From the NCBI GenBank assembly GCA_902784015.1, contig CACZTC010000184.1:1-11161 (forward strand): 11,161 bases of DNA. The letters run 5' to 3'. A program made the translations under genes and the position numbers. The stretch comes from an uncultured Erysipelotrichaceae bacterium (GTDB taxonomy: Bacteria; Bacillota_I; Bacilli_A; Erysipelotrichales; Erysipelotrichaceae). Below the pieces are notes generated by a model. It did no database searches. It was not told the origin of the DNA and worked only from the letters and a program-made list of their open reading frames with translations. Positions 1 to 7,741 of the stretch are shown here, piece after piece. How positions within the stretch are numbered: the first letter of the stretch is position 1; each line of letters starts with the position of its first letter.

Positions 1-416
1 ATTGGACAGAACCAAATGATGAACAGCTTAATTTAGCCCGTCAGATGGCTGAAGCTGGTGCAGATATTATCATCGGTAATCATCCGCATTCAATTCAACC
101 AATTGAATGGTTAAATGATCATAAAACTATTTGTTTCTATGCTTTAGGTAATTTTATTAGTTCGCAAGAAGGGGATAGTCTAGCAGGAATGATGGCAGCT
201 CTTAAAATTACTAAGACTGTTTTAAATGATGAAGTTAGTATTGAAATAAGTGATGTTAAAGCTGATTTACATTATACATATAATGAAAATTATACAAATA
301 ATATGGTTATTCCTTTCTCTAAATTAGAAGGTGATTTTTACCAAGAGATATATAATCGATTAGTTCCAATTATCACTAATATGGATTCTAGTATAACTGT
401 TGGTGGTTTTGATTAA
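1..416 (+). CDS. CapA-family metallophosphatase-like protein, C-terminal part (5' truncated by window)
   Basis: The reading frame is open from base 3 and gives about 137 C-terminal residues ending at TAA 414-416. Visible CapA/PgsA-type motifs are GADIIIGNHPHSIQP (the family's GAD-x-IIG-x-HPH-x-x-QP block) and, soon after, YALGNFISSQ (the family's Y-x-LGNF block). CapA-like proteins are calcineurin-fold phosphoesterase relatives linked to poly-gamma-glutamate or capsule synthesis. In many gut Firmicutes they are orphan envelope proteins of unknown substrate. The N-terminal metal-binding half and any signal peptide lie outside the window. The ATG at 45 is internal to the domain and is not the true start. 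The stop overlaps the stop of the convergent azlD by 3 bp. A likely terminator lies at 455-480, inside azlD. The family call is firm; the biological role is not visible here. Confidence 0.88.
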   Translation, partial: WTEPNDEQLNLARQMAEAGADIIIGNHPHSIQPIEWLNDHKTICFYALGNFISSQEGDSLAGMMAALKITKTVLNDEVSIEISDVKADLHYTYNENYTNNMVIPFSKLEGDFYQEIYNRLVPIITNMDSSITVGGFD

Positions 417-712
417 ACAAATAATTCAATTATTAATACAGTAATAAAACATGCGCTTGCAACTATTGGCAAGCTTTTTTCTTTCCAAGCTAAATATATG
501 CCCACGATTAAAGCACAAATACCCGCAAAGATATTATCGGTTGCATTAATAATTGAAGGGAAAGTCATAATAGCTAAAGTAACATATGGAGCATAATATA
601 GAAAAGATTTTAGAAAGGGTGATGTAATAGGCTTTCTAATAAAGATTATAGGTATAGTTCTTATAGCTATCGTAACTATAAAAGTGATTAATATATAAAC
701 ATAATTATTCAT
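413..712 (-). CDS. azlD: AzlD, small subunit of branched-chain amino-acid exporter
   Basis: This 99-residue, almost wholly hydrophobic protein has about four membrane segments (roughly residues 4-24, 36-55, 57-75 and 80-98). It shows the AzlD pattern of an early RTIP-x-x-F segment, a YAPYVTLAIMTFP segment and a later YLAWKEKSLP segment. Length and position directly after azlC fit the family. AzlC and AzlD together form a membrane exporter of branched-chain amino acids (family knowledge from AzlCD of Bacillus). The start overlaps the azlC stop in an ATGA arrangement (709-712), so translation is probably coupled. An AGGAG Shine-Dalgarno site lies just upstream. The TAA stop (413-415) lies within the convergent gene's stop, leaving no intergenic DNA. 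I saw no clear terminator for this transcript inside the capA-like gene. Confidence 0.88.
   Translation of the reverse strand: MNNYVYILITFIVTIAIRTIPIIFIRKPITSPFLKSFLYYAPYVTLAIMTFPSIINATDNIFAGICALIVGIYLAWKEKSLPIVASACFITVLIIELFV
455..480 (+). terminator. Probable intrinsic terminator for the capA-like gene, inside azlD
   Basis: GCTTGC (455-460) and GCAAGC (469-474) form a perfect 6-bp stem with four G-C pairs around an 8-nt loop. Six Ts follow at once (475-480), then C and three more Ts. It lies about 40 nt past the capA-like stop and reads in that gene's direction. Its bases also encode part of the AzlD C-terminus on the other strand. The short stem makes strength uncertain. Confidence 0.6.
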
Positions 713-1410
713 GATTTCTCCTCTTCTTTAATAGGGAAAAAGTAAGCAGCTAAGGCAGAAAGAATAATAGTTAATAATATTGTTTTAGTACCTAAAGAAA
801 TATCTAATTTGAAATGATCGAATAAGAAACTTACTAAAAAGCTTATTATTATTAAATAAAAGATTACTTTATTATGTTTAGCTTTAGGAATGATAATCGC
901 TATAAACATTCCAAATAAAGTTACTGTTAGGGCTGAAACTAATCGAGCAGGTAATATATTACCTGCTAATATACCTAATGCAGTACCAATTGACCATCCA
1001 GGTACTGCAACTAGAAGTGCTCCATAATTATAAGAAGGTTCTATATAACCTTCACGATTAATTGTGATACCAAAAATCTCATCGGTGATTCCATAACCAA
1101 CAATCATTCTTTCCATGATATTTGTGTCAGGATTAAAACGTTGGGTAATAGCAGTAGACATTAAAAGATAGCGCATATTAGCTATTAAAGTCACCGTAGC
1201 AATTTCTAAATAGCTACCTAAGCTTTGAATTACTTGTGAAGCAGCATATTCGCCAGCGCTAGCCATATTTAAAGCACTAAAAAGAAAACCTTGAAAACTT
1301 GTTAGTCCTGCTTTTCGCATCGCTATGCCTAAAGAAAAAGCTACCGCAAAATATCCAAAACATATAGGTAGACCATCTCTTATACCATCTTTAAATGCTA
1401 TTTTGTTCAT
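709..1410 (-). CDS. azlC: AzlC, large subunit of branched-chain amino-acid exporter
   Basis: The 233-residue membrane protein has the AzlC features: an N-terminal FKDGIRDGLPICFGYFAVAFSLG segment (about residues 6-28), then SAGEYAASQ near residue 53, NMRYLLM near residue 80 and further hydrophobic segments to the C-terminus. Length is normal. With AzlD it should export branched-chain amino acids or their toxic analogues from the cytoplasm; the specific substrate is inferred from the family. The ATG at 1408-1410 is the only start that preserves the family's N-terminus. It has no Shine-Dalgarno site (the preceding bases read CTCTTTCT). A promoter with an extended -10 box ends only 7 nt before it, so the mRNA may be leaderless. 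No Lrp-type regulator gene is adjacent, although azlCD operons in Bacillus include azlB. Confidence 0.9.
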   Translation of the reverse strand: MNKIAFKDGIRDGLPICFGYFAVAFSLGIAMRKAGLTSFQGFLFSALNMASAGEYAASQVIQSLGSYLEIATVTLIANMRYLLMSTAITQRFNPDTNIMERMIVGYGITDEIFGITINREGYIEPSYNYGALLVAVPGWSIGTALGILAGNILPARLVSALTVTLFGMFIAIIIPKAKHNKVIFYLIIISFLVSFLFDHFKLDISLGTKTILLTIILSALAAYFFPIKEEEKS

Positions 1411-1417
1411 AGAAAGA

Positions 1418-1446
1418 GTTATAACATTAAATACTTTTTAGGTAAA
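1418..1446 (-). promoter_or_regulatory. Promoter of azlCD (extended -10, predicted leaderless transcript)
   Basis: On the minus strand TTTACC (1446-1441), a 17-bp spacer and TATAAC (1423-1418) are preceded by TG-T for an extended -10 (TGTTATAAC). Transcription would begin about 7 nt after 1418, at 1411-1410, which is the A of the azlC start codon. A weaker candidate (TTTAGC-N17-TATACA, -10 at 1458-1453) would give a short leader, also lacking a Shine-Dalgarno site. Confidence 0.6.
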
Positions 1447-1467
1447 TAGAAATGTATAAAAAGTATT
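1430..1467. repeat. 11-bp perfect inverted repeat between divergent promoters (possible operator)
   Basis: AATACTTTTTA (1430-1440) and TAAAAAGTATT (1457-1467) are exact reverse complements with a 16-bp gap. The left arm lies in the azlC promoter spacer next to its -35 box. The right arm covers most of the -35 position of the yybS promoter. Both predicted transcription starts lie outside it, so it probably acts as DNA rather than as an mRNA hairpin. No T-run supports a terminator. The protein that might bind is unknown. Confidence 0.6.
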
Positions 1468-1482
1468 AGATATTAGCTAAAA

Positions 1483-1491
1483 TGATATAAT
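1483..1491 (+). promoter_or_regulatory. Extended -10 promoter of the yybS-rlmH operon
   Basis: TGATATAAT is a perfect extended -10 (TG-N-TATAAT) with hexamer at 1486-1491. The -35 region (about 1463-1468, GTATTA) is poor, as is common with extended -10 promoters. Transcription should start near 1498, leaving only about 6 nt before the yybS ATG at 1504 and no room for a Shine-Dalgarno site. The 15 bases CTAAAATGATATAAT recur exactly at the DUF4230 promoter (9996-10010). Confidence 0.7.
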
Positions 1492-1503
1492 CATATACAT
1501 ATT

Positions 1504-2454
1504 ATGAATAATAAGACGAAGAAATTAACAGAAGGGGCTGCAGTAATTGCGATACTAGGCGTCTTCTTATTAATAGATAGACAATTTGTGGGCTTATTTT
1601 CATCCTATGTTCTTTTCTTATTACCTATTCCCATGATGTTTTTTAGCGCTAAATATGGCTTTATGGACAGTTTACCAGTATTATTTGGCATGTTTGTAGT
1701 AGCTTTTCTTTTTTCAAGTTTAGCTACATTTATATATGTGGTAGGTGAATGTATTATTGGTTTAGCTTATGGAAGTTTGGTGTATCAAAAAAGAAGCAGT
1801 AAAGTGACTTTGATAATCACAATGATACTATCAGTCTTAACAGAGATAATATGCATTATCTTATTAGCTAAATTCTTTGGTTATGATATCGCTAAAGAAA
1901 TAGATTCTATTCAAAGCATGACAGTATCAATTGGTAATTATTTAGATAATAATAGTAATAGTACATCATTATCTAATACTATTTCATTATTTGAGAATTT
2001 AGGTGTATTTAAAACTATTTTCTATATAACGACAGTATTAGCTGGTGTTTTAGATGCTATTTTGACGCATGTTATTGGACGGACAGTTTTAAGAAGATTT
2101 AAAATAGATGTACCTAAAGGTGATACTATATTGACCCATTATCCACCTAAATGGGCTGGATATATTACTTTAATTGGCTTTGTGATATATTTTTATGCAT
2201 TAAAAAAGCCATTCAGTAATGAATTATTAGAAATGAGTATGCAGTTTATTGGTGCTGCTTGTATGATATATTTATTAGGTTATGGAATAGTTTGTGTATA
2301 TGTTTATTTAGCTAGATATGTAGGTAAAACTAATCCTATCTTAATGTGGATCTTGACGATAGTATTGATTTCGTTTTTTGCATTATTTACAGTACTGTTA
2401 GGGTTCATATATATTACTACAAATATACATAAGAAAATGGTTACTAAGGAGTAA
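1504..2454 (+). CDS. yybS: YybS-family membrane protein (DUF2232)
   Basis: This 316-residue integral membrane protein has about eight hydrophobic segments (near residues 11-25, 30-48, 54-75, 77-92, 100-125, 168-190, 216-232 and 277-303). A polar Asn/Ser-rich stretch lies around 135-160. The N-terminal KTKKLTEGA motif and the position directly upstream of gdpP, rplI and dnaB identify it as YybS/DUF2232. The biochemical function is not established; the steady pairing with gdpP suggests a link to cyclic-di-AMP or membrane homeostasis, which is inference. The ATG at 1504 is chosen because MNNKTKKLTEGA matches the usual start of the family. No Shine-Dalgarno site precedes it, and the promoter makes a near-leaderless message likely. 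It is the first gene of an eight-gene operon, and gdpP begins 2 nt after its stop. Confidence 0.85.
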   Translation: MNNKTKKLTEGAAVIAILGVFLLIDRQFVGLFSSYVLFLLPIPMMFFSAKYGFMDSLPVLFGMFVVAFLFSSLATFIYVVGECIIGLAYGSLVYQKRSSKVTLIITMILSVLTEIICIILLAKFFGYDIAKEIDSIQSMTVSIGNYLDNNSNSTSLSNTISLFENLGVFKTIFYITTVLAGVLDAILTHVIGRTVLRRFKIDVPKGDTILTHYPPKWAGYITLIGFVIYFYALKKPFSNELLEMSMQFIGAACMIYLLGYGIVCVYVYLARYVGKTNPILMWILTIVLISFFALFTVLLGFIYITTNIHKKMVTKE

Positions 2455-2456
2455 TT

Positions 2457-4424
2457 ATGTTAGAAAAGATTTCTAAAATAAAAAGAATAGTTATTATCGC
2501 CATTATTATTCAATTATTATTATTGGCGCTATTACATTTTTCTTTGCATAAAGATATTATTATCCCTGCGATTTTGATTTTTCTTGAAGCCGCGCTTGCT
2601 TATATCATTATCTCAAATTATGATACGGTCATTCATGAACAAGCAATTGGAGTTAAGAGCGCTTTAGGTACAACAGCTGAAGAAGCTTATATCAAAGGTG
2701 GACTTGGCTTAGTAATGTATGATGACGATTATGTTGTGACTTGGATGAGTGAACTATTTGATAAGATAGGGATTGATCGAGTTGGTCATAAGATTTTAAC
2801 TTGGGTTCCTGAAGCAGATGATTTAATTGCGGGAAGAAGTGATACTGCATTAGTGCCATTAGATGACAAGATTTATGAAATAAGTAGAATTGAGAATGCG
2901 CAAATTATCGTATTTAAAGATATTACGGCATTAGATCGCTATCGTAATCAATATGAAGATGAAAAGATTGTAGTTGGGTTTGCGAATTTTGATAATTATG
3001 ATGAGAGTACTCAATATGTAGATGAAGCTGAAGCTTCAACTATTAATACAGCTTTAAGAACACCACTAAATGAATATTTTGATAATTTTGGAGTCTTAGC
3101 GAAAAGAATTAATAATGCTTCATATTATTTAGTATTAAATGAAAGTATCTTAACTAAATTAATAGAAGATAAATTTTCTATTCTAAATAAGATAAGAAAA
3201 GCAGCGCAAGAAAATGATGTCATTGTAACTTTATCAATGGCCTTCGCAAGAGGCTCAAAAGACTATAATGAATTAGATTCAATGGTTTCTAATTTGATGG
3301 ATTTAGCGGAAACAAGAGGTGGTGACCAGGTTGCGATACAGAAGCTTGGCGAGGAAGTTAAATATTATGGTGGCTCAAGTGAGGCTGCTGAAAAGCATAG
3401 TAAGGTTAGAGTTAGAGTTATATCACATGCTTTAAGAGATTTAATTATGGCTAGTACGAATGTCATAATTTGTGGTCATAAAGATGCTGACTTCGACTGT
3501 ATAGGTTCTTCATTATGTGTAGCCCAAATGGTTAAAGCTTTACATAAACCAGTATGTATTATAGCTAAGACAGGTGGAATAGAAGAGAAATTATCTAAAG
3601 CTCTAAAAGATAATGAAGAAGAATTAAAAGAAGAAGTTAATTTTGTGACGGAAAGTGAGGCTATTAATCAGCTTCAAGATAATACTTTAGTTATTATGTG
3701 TGATCATCATAATAAAAGTATTTCAAATGGTTCTAAATTATTAGATGATGCCAAAAAAGTAGTTATTATTGATCATCATCGTCGAAGCACAGAAACTGGT
3801 GTTAAACCTGTCTTGATATATATTGAAGCCGCAGCTTCTTCAACCTGTGAATTAGTGACAGAAATGATTCCATATGTATCAAGAAAAACTGATTTAAGTG
3901 AAATAGATGCCACAATTATGTTAGCTGGAATGATAATTGATACACAGAATTGGCGAGTAAGAACGGGAGCTAGAACATATGAAGCAGCATCAACCTTACG
4001 TCAAATGGGAGCTAATCCTACTTTAGCTAATCAATTCTTAAAAGATACATTTGAAGAATTCTTTGATAAGAGTTTAGCTTTAGCTAATAGTGAAAAATAT
4101 GATAATGGTATTATTATTGCCCCGGTGAAAGATAGAATGATGACAAGATCATTAATGTCACAAGTTGCGGATAGCCTTTTGAATATTCAAGGAGTTAATG
4201 GTGCTTTTGTGATAGCTAATAGTGATAAAGAGACCTGTATAAGTGCTCGCTCTAATGGTAAAATAAATGTCCAAGTTATCATGGAGGCAATGGGCGGTGG
4301 TGGTCATTTAGCTAGCGCTGCTGTACAAAGAGATATGATGGATATTGATGAACTCAAAAATGAATTATTAGAAGCTATTGATAATTATTTTAAGGAGGAA
4401 GCTAGCGATGAAAGTGATACTTAA
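2457..4424 (+). CDS. gdpP: GdpP (YybT), membrane-bound cyclic-di-AMP phosphodiesterase
   Basis: This 655-residue protein has the full GdpP layout and usual length. Two N-terminal membrane helices (about 10-27 and 34-52) precede a degenerate PAS region (about 75-155) and a degenerate GGDEF domain (about 170-300, ending in RGGDQVAI). The DHH phosphodiesterase domain follows, with H341-x3-D345-x-D347-x2-G350, DHH triplets at 416-418 and 439-441, and IIDTQNW near 490. A C-terminal DHHA1 domain carries GGGGH at 613-617. GdpP hydrolyses cyclic-di-AMP to pApA, with the catalytic part in the cytoplasm, and so sets osmotic, potassium and cell-wall homeostasis. All visible metal-ligand motifs are intact, so it should be active. 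TAAGGAG at 2445-2451 places the start at 2457. The last 17 nt overlap rplI. Confidence 0.96.
   Translation: MLEKISKIKRIVIIAIIIQLLLLALLHFSLHKDIIIPAILIFLEAALAYIIISNYDTVIHEQAIGVKSALGTTAEEAYIKGGLGLVMYDDDYVVTWMSELFDKIGIDRVGHKILTWVPEADDLIAGRSDTALVPLDDKIYEISRIENAQIIVFKDITALDRYRNQYEDEKIVVGFANFDNYDESTQYVDEAEASTINTALRTPLNEYFDNFGVLAKRINNASYYLVLNESILTKLIEDKFSILNKIRKAAQENDVIVTLSMAFARGSKDYNELDSMVSNLMDLAETRGGDQVAIQKLGEEVKYYGGSSEAAEKHSKVRVRVISHALRDLIMASTNVIICGHKDADFDCIGSSLCVAQMVKALHKPVCIIAKTGGIEEKLSKALKDNEEELKEEVNFVTESEAINQLQDNTLVIMCDHHNKSISNGSKLLDDAKKVVIIDHHRRSTETGVKPVLIYIEAAASSTCELVTEMIPYVSRKTDLSEIDATIMLAGMIIDTQNWRVRTGARTYEAASTLRQMGANPTLANQFLKDTFEEFFDKSLALANSEKYDNGIIIAPVKDRMMTRSLMSQVADSLLNIQGVNGAFVIANSDKETCISARSNGKINVQVIMEAMGGGGHLASAAVQRDMMDIDELKNELLEAIDNYFKEEASDESDT
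4392..4399 (+). promoter_or_regulatory. Strong ribosome binding site that sets the rplI start
   Basis: AAGGAGGA lies 8 nt before the ATG at 4408 and inside the 3' coding end of gdpP. It rules out the upstream in-frame ATG at 4378, which would add ten residues not found in L9. It also gives L9 a stronger initiation signal than its neighbours, as expected for a ribosomal protein needed in large amounts. Confidence 0.85.
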
Positions 4425-4857
4425 ACAAGATGTTAAAAAAGTTGGTAAAAAAGGCGAAGTGGTTGAAGTGTCCGATGGTTACGCTAGAAACTTTTTAATA
4501 GCTCGTGGCTTAGCAGTCGCTGAAACTAAAACAAGTCGTGAAATATTAGCATCTCAAAAAGAAGAAGAAAAACAACTAGATGCGCAAAAAGAAAAAGAAG
4601 CTAGAGAATTAGCTGCTAAATTTGAAAAGATGACTTTAGATTTCCATATTAATTCAGGGGAAGAAGGAAGAGTCTTTGGTTCTGTTTCCACAAAACAAAT
4701 AGCTGAAGAATTAAATAAACAAGGTATTAAAATAGATAAAAGAAAAATATTGGATACTAGTCCTATTAATACTTTGGGAGTTACTAATGTCAGAGTGGAA
4801 TTACATAAAAATGTAATAGGCACAATTAGAGTCAAATTAATTGGGAGTGATAAATAA
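4408..4857 (+). CDS. rplI: Large ribosomal subunit protein bL9
   Basis: The 149-residue product is a standard L9. The N-terminal rRNA-binding domain (1-50) carries [35 protein letters not shown] sequence with Gly and Arg/Lys residues at the expected places. A long charged helix rich in Lys and Glu (about 41-78) joins it to the C-terminal domain (about 80-147), which has GRVFGSVST and IDKRKI motifs. L9 binds domain V of 23S rRNA at the base of the L1 stalk and helps keep the reading frame. The start at 4408 follows a strong AAGGAGGA site and overlaps gdpP by 17 nt in another frame. It lies 2 nt upstream of dnaB, the usual rplI-dnaB pairing of Bacillota. Confidence 0.97.
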   Translation: MKVILKQDVKKVGKKGEVVEVSDGYARNFLIARGLAVAETKTSREILASQKEEEKQLDAQKEKEARELAAKFEKMTLDFHINSGEEGRVFGSVSTKQIAEELNKQGIKIDKRKILDTSPINTLGVTNVRVELHKNVIGTIRVKLIGSDK

Positions 4858-4859
4858 TT

Positions 4860-6224
4860 ATGGAGAATAATAGAACTTTACCATCTTCAATTGATACAGA
4901 ATGTGCTGTCTTAGGCACAATGTTAGTATATCCAGATGCGACAAGAACAGCTTTAGATGCAGGCCTTGAAGCAGATGATTTTTTCTTTGAGAATAATCGT
5001 GTTGTTTTTAATGCGATAAAGGAATTAGATGAATTATCAAAAGAAATAACTAGCGCAAGCGTTAGAAATAGATTAAATGATAAAGGTGAATTTGATAAAG
5101 TTGGTGGCAATCAATATTTAGCTAATTTAGAAAGAGCATCGACTTCTATTTATGACATCATAGAATATTTTGAAATATTAAGAGATAAATCAATGATGCG
5201 TAAGATGATAAGAGCTGCTGAAAAAATAGTTAGTGAAGGCTATCAAGGGAAAGGTGATATAAGTGAATTCTTAGATGAGAGCGAAAGAGCTGTATTAGGT
5301 GTTACAAGAAGTAGAAGGACAGATGAATTTATTGATTCTATTTCTTTAGTTGATAATACATTAAAGAAGATTCGTCTATTATCTGAAAATAAATCTGATA
5401 TTACTGGTATAAAAACAGGTTTAATAGAAATGGATCGAGTATTGCATGGTCTACAAAGAGGTAGCTTGAATATTTTAGCTGCTAGACCTTCGATGGGTAA
5501 AACAGCTGTAGCTCTTAATATAGCTGTTAATGTTGCTGCATATCAACCTAAAGGAGCAGTAGCTGTCTTTTCACTTGAGCAGCCTGCTGAACAAATCGCA
5601 ATGCGTATTCTTTCAACTTGTTCGCGTATAAATAATACAAAAATAACAACTGGCCAAGGAATGAGAGAAGAAGATTGGAATAGATTATATGAAGCTGCCG
5701 CTCGCCTGAAAGCTTCAAATAATATATATTTATCAGAATCACCAATTCAAAAGATGTCTGATATTTTCTCTAAGTGTCGACGTCTCCAAGCTGAAATAGG
5801 ACTTAGTTTAATAGTGGTTGACTATATTGGTTTATTGAGTGGCGGTAGAGGTAATTCTACGCAAGAAATAATTGCGGATTATTCGAGGAATTTAAAAGCT
5901 TTAGCTAGAGAATTAAATGTTCCTGTTTTAGCTTTATCACAATTATCAAGAAGAGTAGAAGAAAGACCAGATAAAAGACCAATGTTGTCAGATTTAAGAG
6001 ATTCAGGAGCTATCGAACAAGATGCCGATGTGGTTATGTTGTTGTATAGAGAATCTTATTACAATAAGGAATTAAAAGAAGAAGCTAATAATAAAGGCCA
6101 AGAAAAATTAGAAATCAATATCGCAAAGAATAGAAATGGTATGACAAAGACTTTTGAGGTTGTTTTTGAGAATCATACTTCTGCGATATTTAATATAGCG
6201 AAGAATGTAAATGAAACAGCATGA
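4860..6224 (+). CDS. dnaB: Replicative DNA helicase DnaB (named DnaC in Bacillus subtilis)
   Basis: The 454-residue protein has the normal DnaB-family length and order. An N-terminal helical domain (about 1-100) begins with LPSSIDTECAVLG. A linker helix leads to a RecA-like motor (about 175-450) with Walker A ARPSMGKTA at 208-216, Walker B LIVVDYIGLL with D321, SQLSR at 360-364, and the DnaB-specific RP-x-x-SDLRDSGAIEQDAD block. It forms the hexameric 5'-3' helicase that unwinds DNA at the fork and recruits primase. All nucleotide-binding residues are present and no intein interrupts the Walker A region. A GGGAG site lies at 4843-4847. The stop overlaps the next start as ATGA (6221-6224), which couples the helicase to a wall hydrolase gene. 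Confidence 0.97.
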   Translation: MENNRTLPSSIDTECAVLGTMLVYPDATRTALDAGLEADDFFFENNRVVFNAIKELDELSKEITSASVRNRLNDKGEFDKVGGNQYLANLERASTSIYDIIEYFEILRDKSMMRKMIRAAEKIVSEGYQGKGDISEFLDESERAVLGVTRSRRTDEFIDSISLVDNTLKKIRLLSENKSDITGIKTGLIEMDRVLHGLQRGSLNILAARPSMGKTAVALNIAVNVAAYQPKGAVAVFSLEQPAEQIAMRILSTCSRINNTKITTGQGMREEDWNRLYEAAARLKASNNIYLSESPIQKMSDIFSKCRRLQAEIGLSLIVVDYIGLLSGGRGNSTQEIIADYSRNLKALARELNVPVLALSQLSRRVEERPDKRPMLSDLRDSGAIEQDADVVMLLYRESYYNKELKEEANNKGQEKLEINIAKNRNGMTKTFEVVFENHTSAIFNIAKNVNETA

Positions 6225-7741
6225 AAAAATTAATATCTCTAATATGTTGTTTTATATTAGCTGTAGTATTAGTTGTTTTTCTACCTTCATCAAAGTATAA
6301 ATCAAAGCTACATACTAGTGCTGATATTAAACAAATAGGAAAATTCAATCAGACTATTGAATATATGGATGAAGATATTCATGATGTTTTTTCTATGTAT
6401 TATCAAGGAGAATTAGTTGGTTATTTAAATGATAAAAGTAAATTCGATAAGCATTTAGTGACTTTATATAATAACGAATATCGTGATATTTATAGTAATT
6501 CAAAACTTAATTATGATGAAGATATTTATATCACTAAAACTAAGACTAATTATATTTATAGTAATGTCGACGATAGAATAATAGCGTGGTTAGATATTAA
6601 TGATTTATATTCTTTAGAGGCAACTTATATTTCTATTATTGAAGATAATAATATTAAATATGGTATTTATGTAAAAGATGAAGAAACATATCAAGAAGCG
6701 ATGAATACTTTCATTTCATATTTTATTGACCAAAAAGTATTAGCTACTCTAAATCAGGGTGCCACTCTACCATCGCTTTCTAATTATGGCTCAAGGGAAA
6801 CAGGTATCTCGATAACACAAAGAATAGTAATAGCTAAAAAGTTTGCGAAAAAAGAAGAAATAATGACAACTAAAGAAGAAGTTTTAGAATTCTTGAAATA
6901 TGGTGATAATGAAGAAAGAGAATATTATGTTGTTCAACAATATGATACTTTGGCTGGTGTCGGTTCGAAGAATCATGGCTTATCTGCAAAGCAAGTTATG
7001 GATATTAATCGCGATAAGATAAGTAGCGTTGATCAAGTTCTACAAGAAGGAGAAGAATTATGTGTTACATATTTTACTTCGCCAATTAATATCGTTATCA
7101 CTAAAGAAGTATTAAAAGAAAGACCTATTTATTTCGCTTCTAATTTTGTGGAAGATAGTTCTTTATTAGAAGGCTTAAGCGAAGTCAGAAAGACTGGTGA
7201 AAATGGAAGCGAGAATGTTTTATATTTAGAAAAATGGGTCAATGGTGTTCTTTTGGATGGTGAAGTATTAAGCAGTACAGTCACAAAAGAATCTAGTAAT
7301 GAAGTTATTGCGGTCGGTACGATGAGTTTGCCTGATGTGGGTACAGGTAATTATCGTTATCCTGTAGATAATCCATCAATTACTTGTCCTTGGGGATGTT
7401 ATTTTGGTCATGTTGGTGTAGATTTCATCAATTTATATGATCCTTGGGGTGATATATATGCCGTTGATAATGGCGTAGTAGTTGAGAATAGTTATACATA
7501 TATTAATGGTAATTATATTATCATCAATCATAATAATGGCTATCGCTCTTATTATGGCCATATGAGAGTACCTAGTGAATTACCAGTAGGCACCATCGTA
7601 CAAAAAGGTGATGTTATAGGGCATATCGGTATGACTGGTTATGCAACAGGCCCACATGTTCATTTCCATTTTGATGATGGGGTTGAAGATCATCGAATGG
7701 ATGCATGTAATGGCTTTATTGATTGTGCGGGGTTATATTAA
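6221..7741 (+). CDS. Membrane-anchored LysM-like/G5/M23 peptidoglycan endopeptidase
   Basis: This 506-residue protein begins with an uncleaved-looking signal anchor (about 3-22); Cys9-Cys10 do not make a good lipobox. Residues 25-230 match no domain I recognise. A LysM-like segment follows (about 235-285, YYVVQQYDTLAGVG then LSAKQVMDIN), then a G5 domain (about 287-367). The M23 metallopeptidase domain (about 375-500) has zinc ligands H397 and D401 (HVGVD) and H481, with catalytic His at 447 (YYGHM) and 479 (HVH). The family cleaves peptide cross-links or stem peptides of peptidoglycan outside the membrane, and the intact site predicts activity. The motif usually written HLHFE reads HVHFH here, with H483 in the Glu position. 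It overlaps dnaB by 4 nt (ATGA) and lies where walRKHI would be in Bacillus. Confidence 0.92.
   Translation: MKKLISLICCFILAVVLVVFLPSSKYKSKLHTSADIKQIGKFNQTIEYMDEDIHDVFSMYYQGELVGYLNDKSKFDKHLVTLYNNEYRDIYSNSKLNYDEDIYITKTKTNYIYSNVDDRIIAWLDINDLYSLEATYISIIEDNNIKYGIYVKDEETYQEAMNTFISYFIDQKVLATLNQGATLPSLSNYGSRETGISITQRIVIAKKFAKKEEIMTTKEEVLEFLKYGDNEEREYYVVQQYDTLAGVGSKNHGLSAKQVMDINRDKISSVDQVLQEGEELCVTYFTSPINIVITKEVLKERPIYFASNFVEDSSLLEGLSEVRKTGENGSENVLYLEKWVNGVLLDGEVLSSTVTKESSNEVIAVGTMSLPDVGTGNYRYPVDNPSITCPWGCYFGHVGVDFINLYDPWGDIYAVDNGVVVENSYTYINGNYIIINHNNGYRSYYGHMRVPSELPVGTIVQKGDVIGHIGMTGYATGPHVHFHFDDGVEDHRMDACNGFIDCAGLY

Noticed and set aside
1464..1477. Tandem TATTAGA/TATTAGC just upstream of the yybS -10 box
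   Set aside because: Seven bases with one mismatch in AT-rich DNA is too little to claim as a regulatory repeat.
4378..4407. Possible longer start for rplI at the ATG at 4378
   Set aside because: The extra ten residues are not part of L9, lie in the gdpP tail, and the strong AAGGAGGA site points to the ATG at 4408.
4554..5110. Two minus-strand open frames opposite rplI and the start of dnaB
   Set aside because: They run antisense to certain genes, show no recognisable domain, and their Ser/Leu/Phe-rich composition is what AT-rich coding DNA gives on the reverse strand.
5548..5745. Short minus-strand open frame inside dnaB
   Set aside because: It lies opposite the conserved helicase motor and has no domain or ribosome site.
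6221..6290. Lipoprotein signal in the M23 protein because of Cys9-Cys10
   Set aside because: The residue before Cys is Ile or Cys rather than Gly/Ala/Ser, and the Cys pair sits at the start of the hydrophobic core; a signal anchor fits better.
7723..7740. Possible TTG start of walJ
   Set aside because: It adds six residues before the conserved MDFALLASGSKGN start and lies inside the M23 gene; the ATG at 7741 in TAATG fits family length and coupling.
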